From: Bradyrhizobium sp. SRS-191
GTDB taxonomy: Bacteria; Pseudomonadota; Alphaproteobacteria; Rhizobiales; Xanthobacteraceae
Reading direction: 5' to 3'
NCBI RefSeq assembly: GCF_024586915.1
Contig: NZ_JANBVS010000001.1
Coordinates: forward strand, 248,001-312,000
DNA: 64,000 nt
A program made the translations under genes and the position numbers. Shown in pieces: positions 16,773 to 24,797 of this stretch (the first letter of the stretch is position 1; each line of letters begins with the position of its first letter). Under the pieces are notes generated by a model. The model saw only the letters and a list, made by a program, of their open reading frames with translations, was not told where the DNA came from and searched no databases.

Positions 16773-18674
16773 CTATGCCGCGCCGAAAGCTCGATCGATT
16801 AGCAGGTCTATCTCCCTCAATGCGTGACTGAAGTTGATCGAATGGGCGTCCCCGATCATGTTTCTTATGCGTCTGACCCTGTGCCGCAATTTAGCTCGAA
16901 GTGAGCTGCCGGCCGATCCGCCATTGCCACGCAACAGTATCGTCGGCACAGGAAAACTGCGAAGATCCGGCGCGCTTATCCGCCCAAAACTTTCCTTATG
17001 ATACCCCGCGCAATGGGTTCTCACATAACCGGCAGCTGCTCCGGAATTCAAGAGCGCACACAGGATATCTGGGCTAATGTTATCACAAATGATCGTAAAG
17101 ACGCCATAACGGGACACTGTGTGCAAAGGTGCTATTGCCGCGACGAGGGTGCCGTCTCGGCCGCAGATCTGACGGACGAAGACACGGGGTTGGTGCATGA
17201 ACGTCGTATGATCACCATGTGACGCCAGCCACGGGCCAATTCGAACATGTTCAGAGATAGCGTCGACGCGAAACGGTGAGACGTGTCGACTGCGGACCAC
17301 GGGTGTCGTTCCTCTATGAGCGCGCTCAAAGGTAAAGGGGCGGGTTCTGAGATCCTGGCGCGTCTGTTCGGGGTGTCCACGGCCAACACGGTACGGCTCG
17401 ATTCCCAGCTTTACCGCCGTCACGTCTCCGAGGCGCGTTATCGGCATGGTCGATACGAAGGGCGGCCCGCACGTTGCGATAGGCAACCATGGCGTAGAAT
17501 CCAGGCGTCTAACTACCTCTTCAGCCAGATAGGTAACCGTTGGTGAACTGCCGTCGCGGACACGTCGCGCGAATGGGTATCGAACGACATGCAGCCGACC
17601 CTGCTGCTCTCCGTTCTGTCGACGGCAACCCAACAGAGCGACAGTCTTGACTGTGGCACGCGGAAACGCGCTTTTCGGCAGCAATATGACGTGGTCCATC
17701 TGGCAATTCTCCAATAGCTCCGCCCTCAGCTTTGCTGCACTGGCCGCCGTCAGTACCTGAAAGGGGAGGACGAATCCGAAAGGTCGCCCTGGCCGCAATC
17801 GCTTCAGTGCTTGTGCCATGAAAGCGATGTAGACATCTCGGTAGCCGGCGTATGGACCGAACCGAACGAGCTTTTCGCTGTCTGCCCCGTCGGTAGCCGC
17901 GCCCCAGGGCGGGTTGTTGACCACGCCATCTAGGGGCGCACAGCTGGATAAGACGTCGAAAGCGTCTTGACATCGAAGATCGAACCGAGCACGCGGCAGC
18001 GTTGATTGTAATCGGCATGCCCGCAAGAGGTCGGACACAATGGTGGCCGACGCTGGATTCTTGTCGACGCCGCAGAGGACAAGCTCCGCAGACCGGGCCA
18101 GAGCATTGCCGTCCCGGCAAGCGGCCAACGATTGTGCTCGAAATGCGATTTCGAGCAGCAAAGGTCCCCCTTCCATACTAGGATCCAATATCCTCACAGG
18201 TTCCGGCGTTTGGGTCTGCGAAGATGCCAGCCACCTCCAGATGTGGAACGCCAGCGCCTCGGCGACGAGTGGAGAGGTCGGGTAAGTGGAGTATTCGGTA
18301 CGGCGCCGGCGGCTGTTAATGAGACGAAGTTTGCCTGTTGAACCCTGGCGAGGCTCCATGTGCATCAGCATGGCGCCGAGCGCACTGGCGTCGCGCAGCA
18401 CCCATTTTTTCTGATCGAAATTGTCTAGCGAGAGCCCAAGCAGCCGCTGATCGAGACAGCGTTTGACGTATGAAGCGAGCAGGTCTGGCCATTTCTTTGA
18501 CGAACTAAGCAAAGGCGTCTCGGATAATTCGTCGCGAGCACGACGAAACGCGCTGGTCAGTGACGGTGTCGGCCAACGAAAATCCAACCCAAGAAAAATC
18601 GAGCTCGATTGATTCCCGTAGACCGGCGCCTCCAGACTCTGGAGAAAGTCAACAGAATCCGTAGCTTGGTCCAT
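16773..18674 (-). CDS. N6-adenine DNA methyltransferase, Eco57I/TaqI-like
   Basis: The 633-aa protein has gamma-class methyltransferase motifs. Motif I ILDPSMEGG is at about 162-170 (SAM site), an acidic strand end GVDKNPAS is near 202-209, and catalytic motif IV NNPPWG is at 253-258. The C-terminal third (RVFVRQICGRDGTLVAAIAP, then FTIICDNISPDILCALLNSG) matches the TaqI-like target-recognition domain. It probably methylates adenine in a specific sequence on invading or host DNA. No endonuclease motif is evident in the N-terminal 150 residues, which instead are helical, so it looks like an orphan methylase or the methylase half of a system whose partners are the small gene and PLP enzyme downstream. 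Start ATG 18674. Confidence 0.82.
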   Translation of the reverse strand: MDQATDSVDFLQSLEAPVYGNQSSSIFLGLDFRWPTPSLTSAFRRARDELSETPLLSSSKKWPDLLASYVKRCLDQRLLGLSLDNFDQKKWVLRDASALGAMLMHMEPRQGSTGKLRLINSRRRRTEYSTYPTSPLVAEALAFHIWRWLASSQTQTPEPVRILDPSMEGGPLLLEIAFRAQSLAACRDGNALARSAELVLCGVDKNPASATIVSDLLRACRLQSTLPRARFDLRCQDAFDVLSSCAPLDGVVNNPPWGAATDGADSEKLVRFGPYAGYRDVYIAFMAQALKRLRPGRPFGFVLPFQVLTAASAAKLRAELLENCQMDHVILLPKSAFPRATVKTVALLGCRRQNGEQQGRLHVVRYPFARRVRDGSSPTVTYLAEEVVRRLDSTPWLPIATCGPPFVSTMPITRLGDVTAVKLGIEPYRVGRGHPEQTRQDLRTRPFTFERAHRGTTPVVRSRHVSPFRVDAISEHVRIGPWLASHGDHTTFMHQPRVFVRQICGRDGTLVAAIAPLHTVSRYGVFTIICDNISPDILCALLNSGAAAGYVRTHCAGYHKESFGRISAPDLRSFPVPTILLRGNGGSAGSSLRAKLRHRVRRIRNMIGDAHSINFSHALREIDLLIDRAFGAA

Positions 18675-18900
18675 TTAGTTCGCCCCATTTCGGTGATGAT
18701 TGTAGCTGGAAAACTAATCCCCTAGGGTTGTTTAGTATGATCCCTCGATGTTTACGCTAGACGCTTAGGAACGGGCTCGGGAGATCCACGATCACCCGTC
18801 TGGCCGTTCCTTTTGCCGACGTTGGTTCGACCCTTGCGTTTCGCGGCGCGGAAGTTCGACTGGTAAGGGACCTCAGGTAGCTGGTCGGCGGGGCAATCGA

Positions 18901-19320
18901 TCAGGTGCAGATCCAATGGTCGCCGACCCATCGTGGAATTCCGTTGGGACACACGGGCGGAGGCACATTCGGGGGAGTTGCTTCAAGCGAAGATGATTTG
19001 ATTTGATGCAGTGAGGTCAATTGAGAAAATAGGGCGCTCTCTTCGCTTGAAGGCGGCGTCAGGGTAAGTTGAACATGTCTTATGGCGGCTGGGTCGTTTG
19101 CAGCTGGTCGAATGAGCTTGGCATCCTCAATGCTCGACACTGGCAATGCAATCCAATCCTGTCCGTTGGGCGTAAAACCAACCCTTTCTTCATCGTCTTT
19201 GAACCGGAGTAGTCCTCCGGTTACAGCAAGCCGATGTGGGCCCTCATGCAGGTAGTCGAACAGTTGGCTGCTAGTGCCAAACCGATTCTCTTTCGTGTGC
19301 TTCCTTCTGGTTTTCGCCAT
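18901..19320 (-). CDS. Hypothetical 139-aa protein
   Basis: The protein starts MAKTRRKHTKENRFGTSSQL with a Lys/Arg-rich head. A small beta-rich core follows (HRLAVTGGLLRFKDDEERVG, WIALPVSSIEDAKLI), then a low-complexity linker and an ending CPNGIPRWVGDHWICT. The final Cys-x-Cys-like and Trp-rich tail is unusual. A start at 19320 is supported by the divergent A+T-rich promoter region (19321-19419) shared with the lipoprotein gene. It lies upstream of the methyltransferase on the same strand with a 226-bp gap. The family is not recognised. Confidence 0.55.
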   Translation of the reverse strand: MAKTRRKHTKENRFGTSSQLFDYLHEGPHRLAVTGGLLRFKDDEERVGFTPNGQDWIALPVSSIEDAKLIRPAANDPAAIRHVQLTLTPPSSEESALFSQLTSLHQIKSSSLEATPPNVPPPVCPNGIPRWVGDHWICT

Positions 19321-19419
19321 GAGCTTTGACCCCCTAAAATTATCCGGTTCTCCCTCTTATCAAAAATTGCGAGACTGATACAAATACAACCTGATCGGGT
19401 CTTTGTATGGGGGGTAAAA

Positions 19420-20724
19420 ATGGGGTGGACCAATATATTACGTGGGGTAGCTCCCTCAGTTATTCTTTGTCTTGTATCAGGGTGCGGAGCTGTCGATCAC
19501 TTCGAGCCGCGGGCGCTGCAATATAATCAGGAAGCGGCAACGACCAAAAGCAATACAATCCTCCTCAACATCCTTCGAGCCGCCCATAAGCTCCCGCTGC
19601 AATTTACAGAATATACTACAACCGTTGGACAATCTTCGCTGACCGGCCAGATCGCCGCAACCGTCCCGGTGGCAACTGTCCCCGCTAATGCGGCCAGGAC
19701 ATTCACACTTAACCCTCAGGCGTCGGGTACGGCTCAAACGCAGCTGACGATACAAAACTTGAATGCACAGGAGTTTTACTACGGCTTGCAGACTCCTTTG
19801 ACACAGCAAATGCTCGCGACATTTATGGCGATCGGATACGACCGCAGAATGCTTCTGATGATCGCCGTGAGCTCACTCAAGCGCAAGGCCGGTGTTGTCA
19901 TCGACGAGATCAAGAATGACGCATCAAAATGGGACGATTTCGCGCAATTCTATGATGTCATCAACGTTCTTGTGACGGCCGGACTCAATTTTGAATCGCG
20001 AGAGGGTGCTGCACAAGGCGTAGGCCCGATGATGACGGCCCAAGAAGCGAAGGCTCTGCTTCCCCAGTACCTAACGGCTTCCGCCACTGCCGCCGCTGGC
20101 GGATCCTCAAATTCCTTGCCAACTTTGAAGCAGAAAGGAGACTTGTTTCAGCTAACAAAGAGCGCAAGCTCGTTTCGCATTTGCTTCCTGAAGAAGGACC
20201 TCGATGCGCTTGCTGCTCGCCCTTCGAAGCAGCTCACGATCAGTGAAAATCGGGGCGTGTACACCCTTCACCTCAAGGTCCAGATCTCAGGTCCAGTCCA
20301 CCTATTCGACATGAAAGTATCGCCTTCGCATCTCTGCGGCGCGCCCGCCGAAGCGTCGTCGTCGAAGTCCGAAGGGCCACTTGTTGATTGGGATTTCGAG
20401 CTTCGCTCCGTCGAAGCAATTTATGGCTATCTCGGGAAGATCGTCAGAGTGGAATGGACTGACCCGAACGTGTTTGAGAATGTCTATCAGTTGCCAAGAA
20501 ACGATGGCGGTCAGCCATTTTTCCTTTTCAAGGTTCACGACGGATATGCACCGGGGGCGGTCTTCTCGGCAAGCCTTGGGTCGGTCTACTCAGTTCTGCC
20601 CGACGCGTTGCTCGACACGGACAAATCGACCCAGGTCATCAGCCTATTGACGGATCTTTGGGCTTTGGAAAGCTCGGCCAAGTCGTTTCCTGCTACGAGC
20701 ACCGTATCGGTGACTACGCAATAG
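19420..20724 (+). CDS. Lipoprotein of unknown function
   Basis: The 434-aa protein has a lipoprotein signal (PSVILCLVSGC, lipid-anchored Cys22). After the anchor, the text YNQEAATTKSNTILLNILRA resembles a family of envelope lipoproteins in which a conserved 'N..LLLNI.RA...P.QF' helix follows the signal. A Thr/Ala/Gln-rich middle (about 60-120) precedes a helical region (LATFMAIGYDRRMLLMIAVS). The C-terminal half is beta-rich (VYTLHLKVQISGPVHLFDMK). The protein should sit in the inner or outer membrane facing the periplasm. It shares the IS-bounded cargo block with the TPR/membrane protein at 12769, which also has a large exported part; partnership is inferred only. A plausible promoter is in the A+T-rich 19330-19415 region. 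Confidence 0.65.
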   Translation: MGWTNILRGVAPSVILCLVSGCGAVDHFEPRALQYNQEAATTKSNTILLNILRAAHKLPLQFTEYTTTVGQSSLTGQIAATVPVATVPANAARTFTLNPQASGTAQTQLTIQNLNAQEFYYGLQTPLTQQMLATFMAIGYDRRMLLMIAVSSLKRKAGVVIDEIKNDASKWDDFAQFYDVINVLVTAGLNFESREGAAQGVGPMMTAQEAKALLPQYLTASATAAAGGSSNSLPTLKQKGDLFQLTKSASSFRICFLKKDLDALAARPSKQLTISENRGVYTLHLKVQISGPVHLFDMKVSPSHLCGAPAEASSSKSEGPLVDWDFELRSVEAIYGYLGKIVRVEWTDPNVFENVYQLPRNDGGQPFFLFKVHDGYAPGAVFSASLGSVYSVLPDALLDTDKSTQVISLLTDLWALESSAKSFPATSTVSVTTQ

Positions 20725-20765
20725 CCGAAGGAATGCTGCTCACGGTGCTCCGATGCTAGCGAGCA

Positions 20766-21310
20766 GACTATAATGGCGCTCGGCCACACTCGACGCCGAT
20801 AGCCGAAGCGCGGCGCTCATGGGCGATCGCCCTCATGCGCTGCCGCAGCTCGGCATCATCGGCCCGGCTCGTCTGATATCTGACCGTCATGCGGTAACAG
20901 CCGATGACTTTACACGCCTGCCGTTCGCTCATCCCGTGAACGCCCACGAGATGTGCGACAGCTTTCCGATTAGCCGCGGGCGTCACCACTTCTTTCCCAG
21001 AAGATCCTTCAGAGCTGCGTTGTCCTGCATGGCGTCCGCCTGCAGCCGTTTCAGCCGCGTGTTCTCGTCCTCCAGGGTCTTCAGCCGCTTGGCCTGCGAG
21101 ACGTCCTTTCCGCCGAACTTGGCCTTCCACTTGTAAATGCTGGCGTCTGTAAATGCTGGCCTCGCTCACGCCATGCTTGCCGCACAGATTGGCGACCGGA
21201 ACGCCAGCCTGGTGCTCCTTCAAAATCCACATGATCTGCTCTTCCGTAGAGCGGCTGCGCTTCATGCTCTGGTCCTCGTTGAGGGCCAGAACGAACTTCA
21301 AACTGGATTA
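20766..21310 (-). pseudogene. IS3-family element, OrfA and OrfB N-terminus, rearranged
   Basis: Minus-strand OrfA begins at ATG 21265 (MKRSRSTEEQIMWILKEHQA, ANLCGKHGVSEASIY) and is put out of frame by a tandem duplication of a 16-bp word (TGTAAATGCTGGC plus three bases) at about 21132-21163. OrfB follows (NRKAVAHLVGVHGMSERQAC, MTVRY) and stops after the HERR motif. At the left edge, plus-strand codons read DYNGARPHS, the conserved C-terminal OrfB word, in the opposite direction. The junction is therefore a fusion of two inverted IS3 pieces. The missing OrfB C-terminal half is at 11990-12640. Confidence 0.78.
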
Positions 21311-21380
21311 AGCTCGAGGGCTAAGGTCAGATGGCAGAGAGGCTTAGGCCCGACTTCTGAGTGGTTTAAGGGACGACGCG

Positions 21381-22598
21381 TCAGAGCCCGGCTATCCGGA
21401 TCGGCACGATTTTGAGCGTCGCCGGTAGTAGGAAGTTCGCCCAGTCTCTCATGAGAGCCCGGCGCTTCTCAAGCTTCTGGCCGCGCTGGTAAGCCGCCGT
21501 CGTCTCGCTTTTGTACTTGTGGGCCAGTGCAGCCTCCCGGACGCCGTCGGGATAATCCGTGCATTCCTCTGCCCACGTGGCGAACGTCGATCGAAAGCCA
21601 TGCACGGTCACGTGACCGAAGCCGAGCCGGTCCAGCACCGCTAGCATAGCGTTCTCGGAGAACTGGGCGCCTTCCGAATTCGGGAAGATCAGCCCGCCCT
21701 GACTTCCGTTGCGCATTTCGTTGAGAATAGCCAGCGCCGGCGCGGTTAGCGGCACATGGTGGTCTTGGTCCATCTTCATCCGCTCGCCCGGGATTTTCCA
21801 AGCAGCTGCGGGCCAGTCAATTTCGGACCACCTTCCCTCGACGACTTCATTCGTCCGACAACCGGTGAGAATCAGGAAGCGGAGCATCGTCGCCGCCCGT
21901 CCGGAGGCGCTGGAGAGCGCGGCCATAAACTGAGGCGCTTCGGCATAGGGCAATGATGGATGATGCTGGACGGCTTTCTTTGGACGCCTCGGGAGCTTCT
22001 CGCGAAGCTGCTTCGTGAGCTCGGCCGGATTCCGGAAATCGGTGTCATCGACATCCACGTTCTTTGCGATGATGGTCTCGATGCGGCCGCGGACCCGATT
22101 GGCGGTTTCGCGCTTCTCGGCCCAGATTGGCGCGAGCAGATCAAAGATGTGGCTCGGCTTGATTTCGGCGACCGTCAGATGCCCGATTGCAGGATACGCG
22201 TAGCGCTTCAGCGAGGAGGGCCATTGATTGCGGTGCTTCTCGCTCCAGGTCGACCAATGCTCCCGGATGTACGCTTCGGCGCATTTTTCGAAGGTCGGGC
22301 AGGCGACCGGCACCGCAGCCATCTTGGCCTCCATTCAAGCAACGCGCTTCTTCTCCACCAAATCGATTCCGTCTCGCACCTGCCGGCGCGCCGCGTCGCG
22401 GGCAAGGCGCGCTTGCTTAAGCGAAACGTCCTTGAAGGAGCCCAGACCATGCCAGCGTTCCTTGCCCTTGAACCAATACCGGTAGCTCCAGTTCTTCGAA
22501 GTGGGGCCGGCGACGATGAGGTACAGGCCGTCTCCGTCTGCGTACTTGCCGGGCTTTTCTTCGCATTCGACGTCGAGGGCTTTGAGCCTTCCTGCCAT
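21381..22598 (-). pseudogene. P4-type tyrosine integrase with an in-frame TGA
   Basis: The gene reads as one integrase of about 405 residues split by a single TGA at 22337-22335. Codons 1-87 form the N-terminal arm-binding domain (GKYADGDGLYLIV, WSYRYWFKGKERWHGLG, KQARLARDAARRQV). After TGA the same frame continues with ATG and 317 codons containing the core-binding domain (FEKCAEAYIREHW) and the catalytic domain. R160, H245, R248, H272 and nucleophile Y282 (downstream numbering) are all present (TGCR, VHGFR, AHK, AAYQRG). Length and domain order are normal if TGA was a sense codon such as CGA. The gene reads away from tRNA-Ser, its attachment target. Loss of function, stop readthrough or reinitiation at TGAATG are the options. 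Confidence 0.85.
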
Positions 22599-22757
22599 GC
22601 TGTTCTCCTAAAGCGTCCGCCGAACTCACGGTCAAAAACCACGGTCGACGCGCCAATTGGTGAGAACATCCGCGAACGCTTAAGTACAGCGCTTCGGAGT
22701 AGCGCGTTGATTTTGCAGTGGATTCCGAACAGTGGCGAACAGGTGAGAACAGCCTAC

Positions 22758-22772
22758 TGGCGGAAGGGGTGG
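22758..22772. repeat. Proximal attachment site within tRNA-Ser 3' end
   Basis: This 15-bp sequence TGGCGGAAGGGGTGG is the 3' end of the tRNA-Ser gene (with CCA) and is identical to the copy at 997-1011. Because the island carries or recreates the tRNA end, the tRNA stays intact. Confidence 0.75.
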
Positions 22773-22847
22773 GATTCGAACCCACGGTACCCTTGCGGGC
22801 ACGCCGGTTTTCAAGACCGGTGCCTTAAACCACTCGGCCACCCTTCC
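22758..22847 (-). tRNA. tRNA-Ser (anticodon TGA)
   Basis: The 90-nt gene on the minus strand starts GGAAGGGTGGCCGAG and has acceptor stem GGAAGGG/CCCTTCC and anticodon loop CTTGAAA (anticodon TGA, reading UCA). A long class II variable arm (GTGCCCGCAAGGGTAC region) is followed by T-loop GGTTCGAATCC, discriminator G and an encoded CCA. It decodes Ser codons UCA/UCG/UCU-type depending on wobble modification. It is the integration target of the neighbouring island. Confidence 0.95.
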
Positions 22848-23069
22848 AATCCGGGGTCGTTCCGGAATGCTCGCGATCGCGTCCGCATCATGCGCGGCAC
22901 CCTCGCGGGACTTGTTTAGGGTGCGGGCTTGCGGCTCGTCAACGGCGGTTTCGCTTCCGGGCGATTCTCGTTCGATCGAATCGTCGGACGGGGCAAGGTT
23001 CGCGCTCAGGATCTCCGTCGCCCATAGGCAACGGTCAATCGTGCCGGCGCTCGGAGCGTCCGGCTTCGT

Positions 23070-23168
23070 TTACATCAACGCAAAAGCCATGAGGCTCGAG
23101 CACAACACAGCGGTGCTCACGGCTGCCAGGGCGAGAAAACCGCCCGAAAACAGATCTTGGTGTCGCAT
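23070..23168 (-). CDS. Tiny putative membrane protein, 32 aa
   Basis: ATG 23168 opens a 32-codon frame beginning MRHQDLFSGGFLALAAVSTA and ending in a hydrophobic tail (VLCSSLMAFALM). Nearly the whole peptide is one membrane span. The ribosome binding site is weak, and support rests on its hydrophobic, non-random composition and on a similar tiny frame 150 bp upstream on the same strand. Function unknown. Confidence 0.35.
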   Translation of the reverse strand: MRHQDLFSGGFLALAAVSTAVLCSSLMAFALM

Positions 23169-23322
23169 GGGCCACCTGCGGCCGGAGTGCGGTCCGAACT
23201 CGCGGGCTTGTTCGAATCGAAGGCCCGGCTCGGAGAGAGTGCAGCTTCAGGTCAATCCTGAAGGGTCGTGGTTGAAGCGGACGAAAGCCGACCTTGTCGT
23301 CGGCTGTCCGGCCTTCGCAACG

Positions 23323-23412
23323 TCAGGCCCGCGAACGGACCCCTTCAAACGCATGAGCGAGGAAGATGCCGGCGCCAACCAAGCCCATCACCGCTGTCAT
23401 TGCTTCGATCAT
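23323..23412 (-). CDS. Tiny putative membrane protein, 29 aa
   Basis: ATG 23412 opens a 29-codon frame, MIEAMTAVMGLVGAGIFLAH followed by AFEGVRSRA, with a single hydrophobic span and a positively charged C-terminus (inside-positive). An AAGGGTG stretch lies about 9 bases before the ATG. The composition is far from random for a GC-rich genome, which supports a real single-span microprotein. Function unknown. Confidence 0.5.
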   Translation of the reverse strand: MIEAMTAVMGLVGAGIFLAHAFEGVRSRA

Positions 23413-23800
23413 CGTGAACACACCCTTGTTGCGCCCCGTGTGAAGGAAACGACGTGCAGCCCTGCACAGTCAAAATGATTCAGGGTCCGGTAAATGAGAA
23501 CGCCCCTAAGTGAGCTTTTCACGCAACATATGTGTCCAAAAAGGTGCACTCGCAACAATGCGAGGCTGATCCATGCACGCCGGGACATTGAGCGCACGTG
23601 GCGGACAACTGCTGTGATAGGCGCGAGACGCCCCGGAAAGCTCCGGTTAACCACGGCTGGGCCCACCCCATTTCCGCCGTGTTCGGGTTGCGTTATCCTT
23701 ATGCAGTGAGTTGCGGGGATGCGACTCGGGGAGAAGCCGGGACGTGCGGGCCTGCTGGGTGCGGCCCGAACGGCGACCGGCGAATTGGTATTTGGGGTCG

Positions 23801-24721
23801 ATGGGGATTGGTCAAACAGATCCGGCCGGGAGAGCGGTGCGCGGCGCCGTGGCGATTCTCGCCTGCCTGACGGTCGCGAATTGCGCCTCCTCGAACAAGT
23901 TCGCCAGCAGGGTCGATCCGAAATACGGCGTGTCGTCGAGCCCGCGCGTCGTCGGCTTCGGCGAGCCCGTGCCGAAGGGCGGCGGGGTCTACCGAATCGG
24001 CAAGCCCTATACGGTCGCCGGCAAGACCTACGTCCCGGAGGAGGACGCCAATTACCGCGCCGAGGGCATGGCGTCCTGGTATGGCGACGATTTCCACGGG
24101 CGCCTGACCGCCAATGGCGAGGTGTTCGACATGACCTCGCTGACGGCGGCGCATCCGACCCTGCCGCTGCCGAGCTATGCGCGCGTCACCAATCTCGCCA
24201 ACGGCAAATCGCTGATCGTCCGAATCAATGATCGCGGCCCGTACCATGGCAACCGGCTGATCGACGTCTCCAACAAGGCGGCTGATCTGCTCGAGTTCAA
24301 GGGCAACGGCATCGCCAAGGTGCGCGTCGAATATGTCGGCCGCGCGCCGCTAGAGGGCTCTGACGATACCCAGCTGATCGCGACCCTGCGCACCGGCATT
24401 CCGGCGCCCGCGCCGTCGCTGGTCCGCGTCGCCTCGGCCAAGCCGTTCGTGCCGGAGATGGGCGCGAGCCGCCCGATTCGCGGCGAGATCCCGATGCCGG
24501 AGGGCCGCCCCTATACGCTCGGCAACACCTCGGCCGACATGGCATCGATCGGCGCGACCTCGGAGCTGTCGGCCTCCAGCCGGTCCAAGGGACGGACGCT
24601 GGAGAATCCGCGCGCGGTCTCCTACGACCAGAGCGGCCGCTACGTCTCGCAGGGAGAGACGACCGCCAATGACGGCGCCGACGAAGCCCGCGACATCATG
24701 AGCGGCCGCGGCCTTTACTGA
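23801..24721 (+). CDS. rlpA: RlpA-like septal/peptidoglycan lytic transglycosylase lipoprotein
   Basis: The 306-aa product starts ATG 23801 with a lipoprotein signal (AVAILACLTVANC, Cys28). The double-psi beta-barrel domain follows: EGMASWYGDDFHGRLTANGE, FDMTSLTAAHPTLPLPSYAR, VTNLANGKSLIVRINDRGPY, RLIDVSNKAA. The catalytic-type Glu, His and Asp residues of RlpA are present (GEVFDM, AHPTLP, RINDRGP). RlpA cleaves denuded glycan strands and helps daughter-cell separation. Unlike many homologues there is no C-terminal SPOR domain; instead the tail is a Ser/Arg-rich low-complexity region. Earlier in-frame starts (from 23711) would add an implausible Arg-rich lead. A terminator follows at 24752. 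Confidence 0.88.
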   Translation: MGIGQTDPAGRAVRGAVAILACLTVANCASSNKFASRVDPKYGVSSSPRVVGFGEPVPKGGGVYRIGKPYTVAGKTYVPEEDANYRAEGMASWYGDDFHGRLTANGEVFDMTSLTAAHPTLPLPSYARVTNLANGKSLIVRINDRGPYHGNRLIDVSNKAADLLEFKGNGIAKVRVEYVGRAPLEGSDDTQLIATLRTGIPAPAPSLVRVASAKPFVPEMGASRPIRGEIPMPEGRPYTLGNTSADMASIGATSELSASSRSKGRTLENPRAVSYDQSGRYVSQGETTANDGADEARDIMSGRGLY

Positions 24722-24751
24722 TCGTCGCGCGACACCGATCTGAATGCCGCG

Positions 24752-24775
24752 AACCGCCCCGTCCGGGGCGGTTTT
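24752..24775. terminator. Rho-independent terminator, shared by convergent genes
   Basis: AACCGCCCCGTCCGGGGCGGTTTT forms an 8-9 bp GC stem with a short loop and a T-run on the plus strand. It lies 30 bp after rlpA and 22 bp beyond the end of the convergent autotransporter gene, so it can stop both (the A-run on the other side is shorter). Confidence 0.8.
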
Positions 24776-24797
24776 GATTCGTCGAGCACTCGCTGCC

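Larger units (their letters stand above)
1012..22757. mobile_element. Genomic island integrated at tRNA-Ser(TGA)
   Basis: About 21.7 kb lies between a 15-bp direct repeat of the tRNA-Ser 3' end. A P4-type tyrosine integrase gene abuts the intact tRNA, which is the classic integrative-island layout. Backbone functions visible are the integrase (21381-22598), an AlpA/excisionase-like HTH protein (10053-10298) and an HTH replication-type gene (10386-11662). Cargo is restriction/defence-like (HNH nuclease, GHKL ATPase operon, hsdM stump, adenine methyltransferase) plus envelope proteins. The integrase has an internal stop, the replication gene is frameshifted and an IS3 copy is wrecked, so the element is probably immobile now. 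Base composition is visibly more A+T-rich than in flanking genes, especially 1500-2200 and 16000-20700. Confidence 0.82.
22848..23800. other. Chromosomal intergenic region with only very small frames
   Basis: No conventional gene is seen between tRNA-Ser and rlpA. Two very short minus-strand frames with membrane-like peptides are listed separately (23070-23168 and 23323-23412). The remainder (23430-23800) contains the rlpA upstream region. Confidence 0.45.

Noticed and set aside
18752..18952. Small minus-strand frame (66 codons) after the 139-aa gene
   Set aside because: Overlaps the end of 18901-19320 in another frame, has a basic low-complexity tail and no clear ribosome binding site; could be real but not supported.
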